Origin: Nemopilema nomurai
Lineage: Eukaryota; Cnidaria; Scyphozoa; Rhizostomeae; Rhizostomatidae
Direction: 5' to 3'
NCBI GenBank assembly: GCA_003864495.1
Contig: ML133496.1
Span: 1,604,820 to 1,668,819, forward strand
Length of the DNA stretch: 64,000 bases
Shown: piece after piece, positions 48,341-61,444 of the stretch
How the letters are laid out: each line of letters starts with the position of its first letter
Numbering within the stretch: the stretch's first letter is position 1
Notes under the pieces: model-generated
The model's input: only the letters and a program-made list of their open reading frames with translations
Databases searched by the model: none
What the model was told of the DNA's origin: nothing
Position numbers and translations under genes: made by a program

Positions 48341-51300
48341 ATGGAAGGAGGCAAAGGTCAGATGGACGAAATGGCATCTAATGAAACGGACGACGAAGAG
48401 TCGGTTATAGCTGCCTTGAACCAGAAGCCAGTGATCATGTCTTATGGTTTTTTGTCGAAAGTGAAGTACGAGCACAAATCAAAGAACTGTAAAATTCAAA
48501 GTGTCACTTATAACTCCAAGACATGCGAGTATGTTATTGTCGATTCAAGAGGAATTTCTGCCTGGAGTAACAGCTTTAAAGTTGACAAGACTGCAAGGCT
48601 ACTAGAATTCCCAGCATACCAGTTCAATGTTATTAAAATATTATTGTACTGCCGGCCATTCAATTTGTATTTTGCATTGACTAGAGAATATCAACTGAAG
48701 ATTTATAACCTGAATTTTCACGAAACATTCTCAATTGATTCAGACACAAATGCTTTGATTCATATGATCTTCAATGCACAAACAAATGAATTAATCACGG
48801 CCAGCAGATCAGAGATTCAAATTTGGAAATTTGGTGAAATCAACAGGCAGAATGATTCAAGCAAAGCGAGTTACGGTTTGCTTCTAGAAAGAAAATGGAC
48901 AATCGACCATGGAAGATTGCTCAACAGGATAAACTTAGACAACGAATGCCAGCGTTTGTATTGTCTATCAGAGTCAGATATATGGTGCTACGATTTGACT
49001 GGAAGATTTGTTTTCTTCATCCGCAAGGCATGCTCAACTCATTTATCAGCTTGTGTTTATGCAAATGAAGTCCACTCGGTTGTTGCTGGATCTATTGATG
49101 GACAAATTAGTATTCTGACAAAATCAGGCGGCAAGATTCATTCATTCCTGTCACATTCTAGCCTTGTTACTGAGCTTATGATTCACCCTTCAGATGGACA
49201 CTTAGTGATCAGTTCGTCTCTGGATGGTTACATAAAGATATTATCTCTAGACCTACTAGAAGAGCTCTATTCCTTGAAAGTTTTCAATGAAGGCATTGAG
49301 TATATGTCTCTGAGGTCAAGCAACCTCATATTTTGTGTGTCAACAAAGGAAATTGAAATTTTTGATCTAAACTATTTTTGTCAGTTTTGGGGACAGTTGC
49401 AATATCCAGCCGAAACTATTGAACTGGTGAGAAATACAAACAAGAGTAATCGCCTGATGGTAGTGGACAGTGATAGCAGTATGAAGCTGTTTTCAGAAAA
49501 GGATGGAAGAAAACTATGCACAGTGCTACCTCCACCAACTGTTGGCCAAGGAAATAAAATACTTTCCTGCGTTCATGATCGTGATTACAATCTGGTTTAT
49601 TTCCTGGTTTCACCTTCAGAAATTTGGGTTTATACAACCAAAACAGACCCGGCCTGCTTCCTTGCCCCCATTGATGTGTGGGAAGAACCCCAATATGGGA
49701 AAACTTCAAGAGGAGCAGCAAATACTCCATCCGAGGCTTTGACAACCCCTAATCCTCCATCTGAAGATCAAAAGTTGGCTATGAAAATAAACTGTAACTG
49801 CATTGAAGTTTTTCAAGACTTCTTTGATGTGGAATTTTATGGTGATGAAGGGCAGCTCCATGCAAAGTGCAACTTTTTGGCTTGCGGAATGGAAAATGGA
49901 GATATCCTGTTATTCAACCCTTTGTTGAGTGGAAGAAAAGAGAAAACCATTTCCCTCTTTAAAGATCCTGTTATTGGGTTAAAGTACACAAGAAAGCCAT
50001 CATCATGCTTGGTCATGACAAAGGGAACTGAAAGTCTTATTCTGAAGATGATCAATTCTAATTTGGAAATATTGCTGTCAGTGTTTTGTGAAAATGACAT
50101 AACCTGTCATGCCCTAAAGGGCAAAACACTGGCAGCTGGGTTTTCCTCAGGACATGTTCTCGTCCACCAGCTGCATGAGAGAAAGCCATTTGTTATGTCA
50201 AAGCCTTATTCAGTAGACCATTTACAAGGAGTTCTATCAGTCAGTTTTCACCCAGCTAAAAACATCCTGTGCAGCTCTGGTAAAGATTCTTGTGTTAAAA
50301 TTTGGAGTCTTGAGAAGAGCCTTCTTTGTGAGATCAATGTGAACGCTTCTTTAACAACTGCTTGTTTTCTGAACAGCAGAGGAGAAATTCTTATGGGCTT
50401 TCAGGGGCACATATTCATTATAAGGAACCAGAGGCAACTGGACTGGCTTTCGTGTCAGGAAGCTGATGATGAGGATAAGAGCAGCTCAGAGTCAGAGATA
50501 TACGAGAGCCCACACATTAAGTATGAGTTAAAGAGACCTCCAAGTCCTGTTAGTGACAATATGGAGAATTACCTTGTTCCATATCAAGATATGATGTTTT
50601 CTACTATTGGCACATGGGTGGTTGAGAAAGATAGCGATCTGCTTATGTCAAGTGATAAGGAGAGTAACCTGACAAAAGACCGAGAATCAGATGATGAGTC
50701 ACTGGCCCCTACTGAGATATATCAAAGTAGCTTATATTCAGCAAGCAGCCAAGGCTCACGATTGTGGAGACTTCCTGCATGTGGTGATAGCCCAGATATG
50801 AGTATGACTGAATCAGATGAAGATGCCCCTGAGGAAGAGATTGTTGAAGTTTTAGAGGCAGAGAAGGTCAAAGAAAGCAAAGTAAAACCTGTTGACAGCA
50901 AATCAAGGTTGGAAGAATTGCTGGCAAAAACTGAACAGAAGCCAAAGGGAAAGAAGTTTGCACATGGGGCGTCTGAAAAATTAAAGAATGCTAAAATTGA
51001 TTCACAGAAGTTGAAAAGTAAGCAAAGACAAAAACCAAGAGATGGCTTGAAGAATACGCCAGCTAATGATCAAGTAAACATTGAGCAGATTCAAGAGAAA
51101 GATGTCCCACAGAAGGGCAGAAAGAGACAAGTAATTAAAAAGGCTAAAAAGGTGACAGAGTCTAGCAGAAGAGTTCTACCAAAGAAAACGATGGATGCGC
51201 AGACATTTGAACATGGCTCAATGGTTGAAGTGCAAGGTAGTATTGAACCAAAAGAGCTAGAAAAAGATGAACACGAGCTTGTTGATGGAGGATATTCAAG

Positions 51301-54300
51301 TCCTGTACTCAACAATGAATACCAAGAACCGGGAGAAGATGATAGATTACCAGATGAATATGGAGTATCGCTAGTGAAGAACCAGGTTAGGTTGGCAACA
51401 AGTGCAAGAAGTGTTGGATCTGTTTACAAGGAAAGGACAGACAAAATTGAAATAGGCCCTAAAACCGAGTTCCCTTCTGAACATATACAACGAGGTGAAG
51501 ATGTGTCACAAGAAGATAAGCCTGAAGATGTTGTTGCTGGGAATGTTGATCTTCATGGACAAGAGCAAGGAGGGCGGGGACAGTTTGAAGAAGTGCCTCA
51601 AGATCATTATGCGACTGAAGATGTTGATATGCACGAAAGACCAAGAATTTCAAGCGCTCAATTTGATTCGCAATTCTCAAGTCCGATCTCTATGCAAACA
51701 TATGGAAACCTAGAAAGCCCAATTCAAAGAGACGGTACATTTTCAAATAGCTCATTTAGAATAGAAGATAGTTTCATTGACAGCCCATTGCAGCCGGATG
51801 TTTTGGAGACTCCAACATTCAATCTAAGTGGAGGTTTCGAATATCCAGAGCAAGCTGATACTCCTTCTGGACCTGAGGAGGAAGCCACAAGGGGCAAGAT
51901 CCGAAACGCAAAACCAGGGTACACAAAGTACACAATAAATGCTCGTACTGTCAGTACCAAGTTATCAGGTGCCACAGCCCATACATCACACAGAACGAGA
52001 AAGTCCAAAACCGAGCCTAAACGACGGTCGCCTCACAATGCTGGCAAAGTTAGAGTAGTTCCAGCTTACCAACCGAGAGATTTGGTGCAGAGTGATGTAA
52101 AGTCAGTAAAAGTGGTACACAACCCACTTGAAATGAGAAGCGAGCGAGTGAACTTGCGACAGAGTAGCGAGCGGAATCAGAGACCTGCAGTGTTGAGTGC
52201 CACAAGAAAAGCGGATCGTAAGCACGAAGAGGTGCCGGTACTTAGGAGAAGGAGCTCTCAAGCAGTTAGGGTACCTGTTGGAGATTTCGTGGGGACGGAG
52301 CGGTTTCTTTCCTCTGCATCGATAGAGTTGAGACGAAGCTCTCCCGTGGACCAAGCCATGAGACAAGAAGAAAGTACCACAGAGCCGACAGGGGACCTCC
52401 TGAAATTCTGTCTCTCCGCTTTGAAGAAGAAGAACACAAGCACAAGGAGGGCCTCGTCATCCATAAGAGCGCATTCAGCAGGTATCAATTTAACTGATGC
52501 GACAAAAGACAGTTTCTTCGACCAAATGCGACCAAATACGGCTCCTTATGATCAGCAGAGTTTCGCCGGCGTAACGGATAATACATCGGGAGATTTCGAC
52601 CACGCGCAAATTGAAACAGTGAACCAAACCAACTTGGCTAGCAATTTGACCGAAGGTTACTCTACGGAGGATACGCCATTTTCACCACATCATGGGAACG
52701 AAAAAAAAGCCACTGACCTACTCGAAAACCAAGCCGCCAGCTATGAAGAAGAAGAGTTCAATTTCAAGGTGATTATTAGCCGGGGGGATGGCTACCGCGA
52801 GTTGAAAAAACAGGGGGGCAACAGAGAGCTAAGACCGGGAGATTTGAGCATGTTTGGGAGCAGATTAGAAAAAAAGAAACTTGACGTTGAAAGTGCTGGG
52901 AAAGACTTCTTGATTGAAAGATCCAACTCGTTTGAATACATCCGTGCTGGAAGAGAGCGAGCAAGCTATGATTACCATCAAGATTCAACTGACCATAGGG
53001 CAGCGAGGAATCAGACACACATGCCCATCAGCATTTACAAGAAAGCGAGGTCAACGTTATTGAAAAAGAGTGAAGAGAAGATCCCCATATTCCATGACAC
53101 TGCTGACGTCACTATCATTCAAAAAGACGATGAGCACGTGAGCCGTGATTCGACTGACGTTTGGTTGGCCAGAGAGAGGTCAGTCTCGTTTTACGAAGAT
53201 GGAAATTCAGTGCATGCTTACGAGGACTACCAAAGAATGAGTGGTTCTCCGGACTACAATGGCCGGGCGTCAAACGCGTCCAGTGCGGTCGGACCCTCGA
53301 TTATGAGACATAGAGAATCCGCTAAGCATCAGAAGGCGCGGGATGCTGATGATGATGCGTCCAAACGAGGCTTGATCTTCGTTAGTTTACCGACGTCAAG
53401 CGACGCGCGGAATTATGCGTCGAAAGATGACGGGAAAAGCGTCCTTCATATTCTGAATTCTTCCGACAAGTTGCGGAAAACAGAGATGCCGACAGGTCCG
53501 CAGGCGGCAAGAGTTGCTGGCCCGCAAGATAAGCTTTTGGAACGGAGAGCGATTTCTGCGCGGTTGCGAAGACGTCACGACAGTGCCAAGTTCCGGAGGG
53601 ATGCCATCGAACGGCAAAGACGCGCGCGGACCGGAAACAGGAGTGCCAGTCCTACCTACAGTCCGGAGTACGCGGGAGAGTTTTTAGCGGACGACGAACA
53701 AGAGCTGAAAGCCGCGTGTGTGTATGAATACAACAAGCCGCAGCCGCTGCCCGAGAAACACAAAAAGAAGAACACAATGGGTAAGTGAGATTATTCTTCC
53801 AGCTGCAATGTATTAAGATTTGCAACCGATGAACTACTGTGTTATAGAGTACCATTCCATTATGGAAATACTTGTTTCCACCCGGATCCTCCAAAACCTG
53901 CCCGCCCATATGGTCGTTGTTAAGGGCCGTCCGTGGCTGGATTTGAATGTGGGTGTTCGGAAAAGATTTTCAAAGCGAGCAGCGATTAAAAAAATCAAAT
54001 TGTTCAAAAAAATGTACACCGAAGGATTGCTGCTTATGTCTTATAAAGTCTAAAATACACAAGAAAAACGCAAAATAAACATAAAAATCTAAAAAAAACA
54101 GTTTGAAATACTCTCAAACAATATGTAAATTGGACATAACATTTTGTATTGTGCTGGAGCTTTTTTGATTCATAACATTCCTTTCGCTTTTTTATGCAGT
54201 ATAAGGGAGAAAATGCCTTCCTTTGTTTCCAGATAAACTCCTAACATAATGTTATACACTATGTTTTTAAAAAGCATAAAGCATAAAGCATAAAGCATTT

Positions 54301-56089
54301 ACTAAGCATATTTCTCAGCCTCAAACTTGTTCCCTTACCTCCATTTCTTCCGAAATCAAGTGTAAAAAATAGGATCATACAAGTAACGAGGTTAAGTGAT
54401 AGAAAACAGCATGTTCATATCAAACGGAATATCAGACCGGGAAATGTGTTTTGAAATCAAGCGCATTCTAAGCATAATTTCAGACTCAAATTGGGCAAAT
54501 CTTAAGCATATTGAGCTTGATCCCAATTTACTCCTATGCTTACGAGAAAGGAGTGTATTTTTCTCGCCCTAACAGCCTTAAACAGTGAATAATTTGATAG
54601 CAACATTGCTTCCGTCTCTTTTTACCAGACGAAGTAAGTAAACAGGCAGCTTTTTGGAAACATGCATAGCCTTGCCCGGTACAGTTTGGTTAAGATCATT
54701 ATAAAGTTTAATAAATTGTCTTTAAAAAACTGAATAGTTTATCGGCTTGTCTTTCCAGTTTCGTTTGCGGTTCTCAAGATCCTCGACTTTTTTTAAAATT
54801 CAAAAGAGATACTTGAAAAATAAATCCAACAGATCATCTTTGTTTGACCTTTGTCGCTATTCAGTAAAATACATTACAGTTGGTTTCCATTAATTAAAAC
54901 TCTTGCTAAAACGAGATACTATCTCGTTTTTAAGACAGAATAAGACCGTGATTAAACATATGCCAGTAAAATAGTTACTGGCCTTCTGCATTCGGTACAC
55001 TTGTTCTGTTTCGCAAAAGCAGACAAACATGCAAAAGAAGGACAGCAGAAATCAAGAGAAGAAAACGATGTTGTGTACGGAGATCCTTTTCAAATAACTG
55101 ATACATTTAATGTTTTTTGTATAGACATTATAGGGAGTAAGGAACTTAGATTTTTGCCTCCAACTATTAAAAGCTGTGATAGGTTTGAGTATTGTGTACT
55201 TGTGTCACGATATCTTTTTGGTTCTTAGCGTTTATTCTTGATTTTGATTTATTAATCTTGATTTTTGATAATGTTAGACTCTGTAATTGATTTTGTTAAG
55301 TAGTAATAGGAGCGTGGCCAAATTCTGTCTAGAAATGAACCTTTCCCATCTATATGACTGTTAAAGTATTTGTACATCAACGAGGGTAAAGCACTCAAGT
55401 GAGGATATTGGAAACACCTTGCGCAAAATAGCCTTATTTCACTTATCACAGACCACTTTGGTTGGTGTGACTGGAAATGCTCAGCTTAGATTCCTTCAAG
55501 GAACAAAAGTTGTTTATCTGAAAATGCAATAAAAATCTGAGACACCAAGATTCATTAATGAGGCAAACTATGCTTTGTTCTTAAGAATTTTTGTTTATTT
55601 TATTTGTAAATTACAATAAGCAGTCTTTTACTTCATTTCATTTTATTCAAGAGATAACTCAGAAACATGGAAATTTTTGAACTTCTACAATCTCTTCTAA
55701 CTAATTCGTAGCCAAGACTTTTACTCTGAAAACAACCCTTGCCTCGTGAACTGGTTAGATGCGTACGTCCTAAATACCACTTTTTGTTTGTAGCGGAACA
55801 AAACAAGGGTCTAAAAGCGAGGCTGTCCGGGCAGCCATTCCGCTACGGAAAGCTAGTTCCAAATGACGAAAACGAGGCAGTCATTGTCGACTTCATACGT
55901 TCGTCGCTCAACAAGACAGGTGAGAGGGTGAACCTACTGCCAAGGCCAAAGTCCATGCCATCCATTCCTGCAAAGTGCCACCAATACGTCCTTGTGACCG
56001 AGACGGCGAAACAAGAACAAAAGCCATCAAAACGCGAGGAAGAGCTCCTGCATAAGAGATTTAGCGAGTTCTCCCTTCAAGTTTCTTGA
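48341..56089 (+). CDS. Very large WD-repeat protein, WDR97/WDR87-like, 2 exons
   Basis: A 1,911-residue protein encoded by a 5,440-nt exon (48341-53780) and a short last exon (55794-56089), joined in frame (AATGG|GTAAGT to TTTGTAG|CGG). Residues about 30-710 form WD40-type blades, e.g. SLDGYIKILSLDLLEELYSL and VSFHPAKNILCSSGKDSCVK followed by IWSLE. These resemble the large WD proteins WDR97/WDR87, associated in animals with cilia and testis (tentative, from memory of domain style). Residues about 720-1800 are acidic, then basic and low-complexity, with several KK/RR clusters, and are likely disordered. An Arg-rich block (RRAISARLRRRHDSAKFRRD) lies near the end of exon 1. The first ATG is used. 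Paralogue identity is uncertain, although the CDS itself is secure. Confidence 0.9.
54268..54301. repeat. AAAGCAT short tandem repeat
   Basis: Four to five copies of AAAGCAT in the last intron of the WD-repeat gene. Confidence 0.9.
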
Positions 56090-57818
56090 GTTTTCAAGAC
56101 AAAGTTGCGAGCTTTAGTTTATCAGTATCCAAAAAATGGCGTAGGAAAGCATTTTGATATCACCGTCAAAACATTTGCAACTGTTTTAGAAGTTTAAGGC
56201 GTAACCACTGGACAAGATATCTCCTGCGTAAGGGAATTAAGTGCCCCGCCCGAAACCAATGTAAAAAAATTTACAGCCAATATCTCATCATGACATGAAT
56301 AGGAAAGAGCCTCCCTTCCCCTTGGAGAATTGAAATAGAAGTTAGTCTTTAGCTGTGAAGTTTTGATATTCGTAATGAAAGGAATTGGTTAATTAGGAGT
56401 CTGGATCCATGCAAGATAACATGTTCTTTTTATGAAGAAGCAGCACCCTTGGCTTTTAGATCTTCTAGCTCTAAATAGTTGGATGGGCTAGAATTCAGAC
56501 TCAAAAAAGTGCCTAGCATTTGCTATCTTTATTAGCTACTTTTCAAAAATTAGCTGTTTTAACTTAATTAAGAAGGAAAAGGTTAAAGTATTAAGCTACT
56601 AGGTAGTTCGTTCAAACTGTTTGTAATTCTGTTTTGTACCATAGCGTTTGAAAATTAGCTGTTGATAATAATTTTGATATGTTCTTCAATTTTCAATCAC
56701 TAAGATTATTTGTTCATTCATGCTGAGTCCTTTAAGGGGCTATATTCACCTACTAAAGATAATAATGTATTGTCTGTGATAATACCCTTAAAATGTCGAT
56801 CCCCCCCCATCAGGTCCTTATTTGGGAGTATTTTTTAAAATACTATAGGGACCTTTTTGCAAACCCTACTGAAGGAACCTGTGCAAATCATTAGATGATT
56901 ACTGTTTTTAACATGGACAACATATTTATACAAAACTGGTGGTACTTTCAAAGAAAGACACATTTTGTAATATGCAGTGTATAAAAAAAAGTTATATTAG
57001 AAGAAACACAAAGTCTAAAATTGGGAGTAGCCTGCCCCCACTGGTTCTCTGTTCATATTTCCTGATTTTCTCTTTGTTTGTTAATAAAAAAATCATTAGA
57101 GAGATCTTACAGTTCTTTAGCAACATTTTAGTGTATCATTAATTGCTAAAATAGCTTTCTTCAGTTAAGAAATGTTGATGATTTTAAAAAAATTCCAAAA
57201 CCAAACTTGAGTTTTATTGTTTTAGCAGAGTCTGTATTTTTGCTAAAACCTACAAAAATTAGTGGCTTGTTAAAAGCTCGCAATCATAAAATTCTTTCCC
57301 ATGTCACAGGCAACAAAATAAACATTGAAATAAATTTACTTGGATGAGAAAACTCAAGCTGCCAAAAGTATTATACTCCAAATAATAGCCATTGAATTCC
57401 AATAAAGTTAGTCATAAATGTACAGCCAAAACACTCTCTCAAAGTACAGAAACTCATTTTCTGTAGCATTTTTGACAGGCTAAGAATTGCTAAGAAAAAT
57501 ACTTTTTATAGCAAAATACTATCAAATGCACAGATTGGGTTGGGTAACTTTGAGGGTGTGTGAGAGCAACCTTTCCTAACCATTGAAAATAATAAATACA
57601 TGGAAAAGATGATGCTTACAATATATTTTTATGTTCAAAAACAACTTGCTTATGTAAAGAAACTTTTGAGGTCTACAAAAGTCTATAAATGTATCTGAAT
57701 TATTTATATCTCTGACAAGACCATCCGCATTGCCATTTCTTCAATTTCTCCAAATCATTTTGTCCACCCCAACCTTGTTACCAATATTTTGCTGAGAGAA
57801 TATTCTGTAAAATTGCTA
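56090..57818. other. Tail-to-tail region between the WD-repeat gene and LAMTOR5
   Basis: AT-rich and holds the 3' UTRs of both convergent genes. TTTATT at 57213-57218 is one possible LAMTOR5 polyadenylation signal, although it is about 600 bases past the stop. A C-run (CCCCCCCC near 56800) is the only compositional landmark. No gene was recognised. Confidence 0.5.
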
Positions 57819-59162
57819 CTAACTTTTCACTTTGTGAATTGCCATACTGATTTTGTCTTCCATTTTGATCAATAGGTTACTGAAACATAAAAAATTGCAA
57901 ACAAATAAATAGGGAGATGGGATAAAGACATTATGGTACAAATACAGTTAGATTGCATATAAAAATAATACAACACCACAGAGAGAGAGCAATTGAAGGC
58001 CAACTGAACAGATACAATTAGTGCCACTACACCACATAAGGAAATAACCACACACACTATAATCCATGTACATAATTTGCTACAGTTTGCCACTGGACAA
58101 GGGTATTGGCACCCCTGAAATAGGCACTTCCTACTCATCATCATTATAACAATTAACAAAAGTATACAAAACTAGCTAGTAATATCAAAAGATACTTTCA
58201 TTGGAGTTGACATACCTGGTCTCACCCTCAAGGGTTATGATTGGTGTTGGATCTTCTTCAGGATATAAGCCTGACGCTTCTTGCATTAGCACTGCAATTG
58301 GACCTGAACTTCCTACGTTTGCCGTACCTTTAGCTGAAAAGTGATGTAACTTGCAAAGACATTTGGATGATCTAATAGCTATGCTCTTTTATGGCCTAAA
58401 GAAAGCATGTTGTGCTTACAAAAAAAGCCCGATGACTATTTCTCAGTACAGAACAAATGAGAATAACAATGAAGACCTAAATCAAGACTAATTGATAACC
58501 CTCATTGTTGCAGGGTGGTCAGGAAGATAGTTAAGAAGAAAAGCATTTCTCTTCTGCAAAAGTTCTTCATATTTTACATACCTACAATTGGCAATCCCTG
58601 ACTGTCAATGCACAATACCCCAGTAACACCAGGTTCTTCCATTCTGGGAAAAAAATTTAGTTTTAGCTCATTCCTCTAAGCAAAGATACTAGATTGGGGA
58701 TGACAAGAAAAAGAAAACCTTTCAAGCAACCTTTTGATACAGAATCCAGTGAAGTTCACCATTTCATATAGAAAACAGAAGACTTCAAGTGGTAAGGGGT
58801 AACCTTCTCACACTTGGTTCCTTTAAAGCTTTACTTGGAAAGGCTTTTCTAAAAATGCAAGAAAATTAACACTAGGGATTCCTCTTTGCATATGAATGTG
58901 TTAATTAGATCTCTCCTACTAGTTTTCATTCCATGATTTGATTAGTTGGGTCTCTTTGTCAACATAATATTCAGGAAGCGATAAAAGTTGATGTCCTTCT
59001 AACTGAAAGAACAGCCTGCAATATGGTCTTGGGTCAGTACACTATTGGAAGGCTAAATGCCAGTATGGCATTCTTTAGACAATTTTGGTGAAATTCTTAC
59101 GTCTCTGTTAAGAGGAGTTCCAGATTCTTCTCCATCTTGAAGCAATCTTTTTCAGGAGGCAT
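57819..59162 (-). CDS. LAMTOR5: LAMTOR5 (HBXIP), Ragulator subunit, 4 exons
   Basis: Roadblock-fold subunit of the lysosomal Ragulator complex that anchors Rag GTPases and allows mTORC1 activation by amino acids (family knowledge). Exons: 59101-59162, 58582-58643, 58216-58333, 57819-57879, all with matching phases and GT-AG borders. Key matches to the human protein are TMEEPGVTGVLCIDSQGLP (human TMKNPSIVGVLCTDSQGLN), a middle exon with SGPIAVLMQEASGLYPEEDP, and a C-terminal MEDKISMAIHKVKS (human HDGITVAVHKMAS). Two in-frame ATGs exist. The one at 59135 gives 91 residues, exactly the human length. The upstream one at 59162 adds nine residues (MPPEKDCFK) and is the first after an in-frame TGA. 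Confidence 0.94.
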
Positions 59163-61444
59163 ACGAGTTGACAGTCAAGCAAAGACGAGCCAACCTTCTC
59201 CAGAATATTTTTGCACAGACTCGACTTCGATCACATGATGGTTGACTGATTTTCATATTCAAAGCGAGGCTAGATCAATTCGTGAAAGATTTTCACTCCA
59301 TACATTCGGTTTCTGACTCATTTTCTCATCTCGATCAACGTCCGGGTAAGATAAACCTACCACTGGCTGCCAAAGTAGCATGGATTAAATATCAAACTCT
59401 TAAAAGCTTTCAATCGTTCTACTCTAGAGACTAAAACACATTACAACCCATCAATTCTAAAGAGGCCTCAACAAAGACGGGCCACTACCTGTTTTTGCAT
59501 TGAATACAGTTTGTTGAAAAAGATTGTCAAGGAGGGGGAAATGATAAAGGAAGAAGGAAGGAGGAAGGTGATTTTCTTCAAGGATAAGGAAATATATAAG
59601 ATATTTTGAAAGCTACTTGTGGATAGGGAATTAAAAACATGAGCAAAAATTTTGTCCACTCTTAGAAAGTTTAGAGTCTGTTCATCTTTTTTTAGCTAGT
59701 TTGCAACCGGAATTGCTGTTTAAGACTCTCGAAAAAGGTTTCTTTAAGTCTAGTTCATTCAACAACGATCATTAGGTTTTGCGAAATCTTCCATCTAGAT
59801 AACGTCTAAAACGGTGCAAGTAAAAGTGATTTCAGTGGTTGATATCTTGGATAGCTTGACCACTGGCAAAAAGTGTCATAGTCATTGTGGATGAACTTGA
59901 GCAAAAGTTTTCGATGACTCTGAGAAGCAACCTTTGGCCAATGGTTGAAAAACAACGAAAAACACACCCACGACTTTTAAAACGTTCCAAAACGCCAAAT
60001 CCGAAGATGCAGAGAGCTTGCTTTGCCAGAGGTGTCGAAGATTAATAGAGGCCAACCATGAGTCCAGAAAAGTTCTAAACGCCGCCCGTTTGCAATTTTC
60101 ATAATTAAATCTCTCTCATTATCAACTCAAAAAAATATTTTTTACAATTACTTTCCTTGTTTAGAATCAGACAATAAGACACTAACAGGCAAAAACTTCC
60201 TCCGGCTCCAAGCCTTGGAGCTATCAATTTTTCTAGACTCTGACACAGCTACGAGTCCTTTCCCTGTTGATCCATTTATCGCATGGAGTTTGCATTGGGA
60301 AATATCATGCCTCCTTATTGAAGTCATTTACACGTATAAAACGCGTCCCTACATGCCTGCATGCAGCATTGGAAAGGGAATTTGTTTGACCTGCTTAATC
60401 CAACTACAAGTTATAACTGTCAAAGATGCTAGGGCTTTTTGTGAATAAGATTAATTTAGAAAAACTCAATCCCTATTGGCACTGCTTCGAAAGAACGCGG
60501 AATTAACATTGCTTTTCAAAAGCATGAATCACATCTCGTTAAATGATTAATCTACTACTGACGCAAGTGACTTTCTTTCACAGTGACCCACGGCAAAATA
60601 ATTTCCAGATGAAGTCGTCATTCTTCGCAAAATGCCTCAATTAACAATCGAATTACGTTAATGGATTGCTATTTCAGCCAAACTAAGTAATCATTTCGTC
60701 TGAGTGTGTATTTCCTTTCAAAATGAAATGATTTATCTATTTTTGGAGTCATTTGCTAATTCGAACATTTTTGCATTGCCCACCTTTTGGGGTTTAAGGG
60801 TGAAAATATCTTAACTTTATTTTCACGTGGGGGTCGTATTTAATCATCTGTAAACTGTTATGATTCGGCTTACTTCGGCCTAATAACAAATATTACTTCT
60901 AGTCAGTTACCGAGCCATTGTAAAATTCAAAAACAGTTTAAAACGTTTTCGATTCTGACATTTTATGATATTCATGGGCCTGATAAGAGATAGCACAAGA
61001 TACATTTGTCTATTTTTCTATAAGATATTGCCGCCACTGTAAGATAATTGCAAATCGCTTTTCGAAAGAGCGAGAAGACGTTGTCGCCATGTCAACCATA
61101 ACGAAATTTCGGTCAATCGCGTTCCCTATTTAAAAACTGCAGTAAAACTTCGTAACGATCCTCTTTTGAGGCCACTGGATGTAACGATCCTCTTTTGAGG
61201 CTACAGGCTTCCTGCTAAATGAATTCAAATTTATTTAAATTTATTTCACCGGTTGCCAGACACGTTTACGTGTTATTGTTTTTGCGGCTTTTTTGCGTCA
61301 TGATTGGTCGGCGTCTCTTGGTAACGGAACAACTGGATGGAATAAATAATCACTTGCGTATCGAGGGCGGCTTGCTAACAAACTTCTAGACTTGAGTTCG
61401 TGCTTTGACGATCTAAATGCCAGTAGAGAAATATCGAAACGATT
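59163..61444. promoter_or_regulatory. Divergent intergenic region between LAMTOR5 (-) and DYRK2 (+)
   Basis: A 2.28-kb head-to-head interval. Near LAMTOR5 there is TCACATGA (59231-59238), which reads TCATGTGA on the LAMTOR5 strand. Near DYRK2 there are two copies of a 21-bp direct repeat (61152-61172, 61181-61201), an ACACG-TTTA-CGTGT inverted repeat (about 61260-61273), an inverted CCAAT box ATTGG (61303-61307) and an AT-rich GAATAAATAAT about 105 bp before the start. No gene was recognised in the middle. Confidence 0.5.

Noticed and set aside
49416..53618. Multiple - strand frames of 60-109 codons under the WD-repeat exon
   Set aside because: Antisense shadows of a 1,813-codon exon with no independent features.
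60215..60448. 77-codon + frame between LAMTOR5 and DYRK2
   Set aside because: No homology, no promoter or splice signals, AT-rich surroundings.
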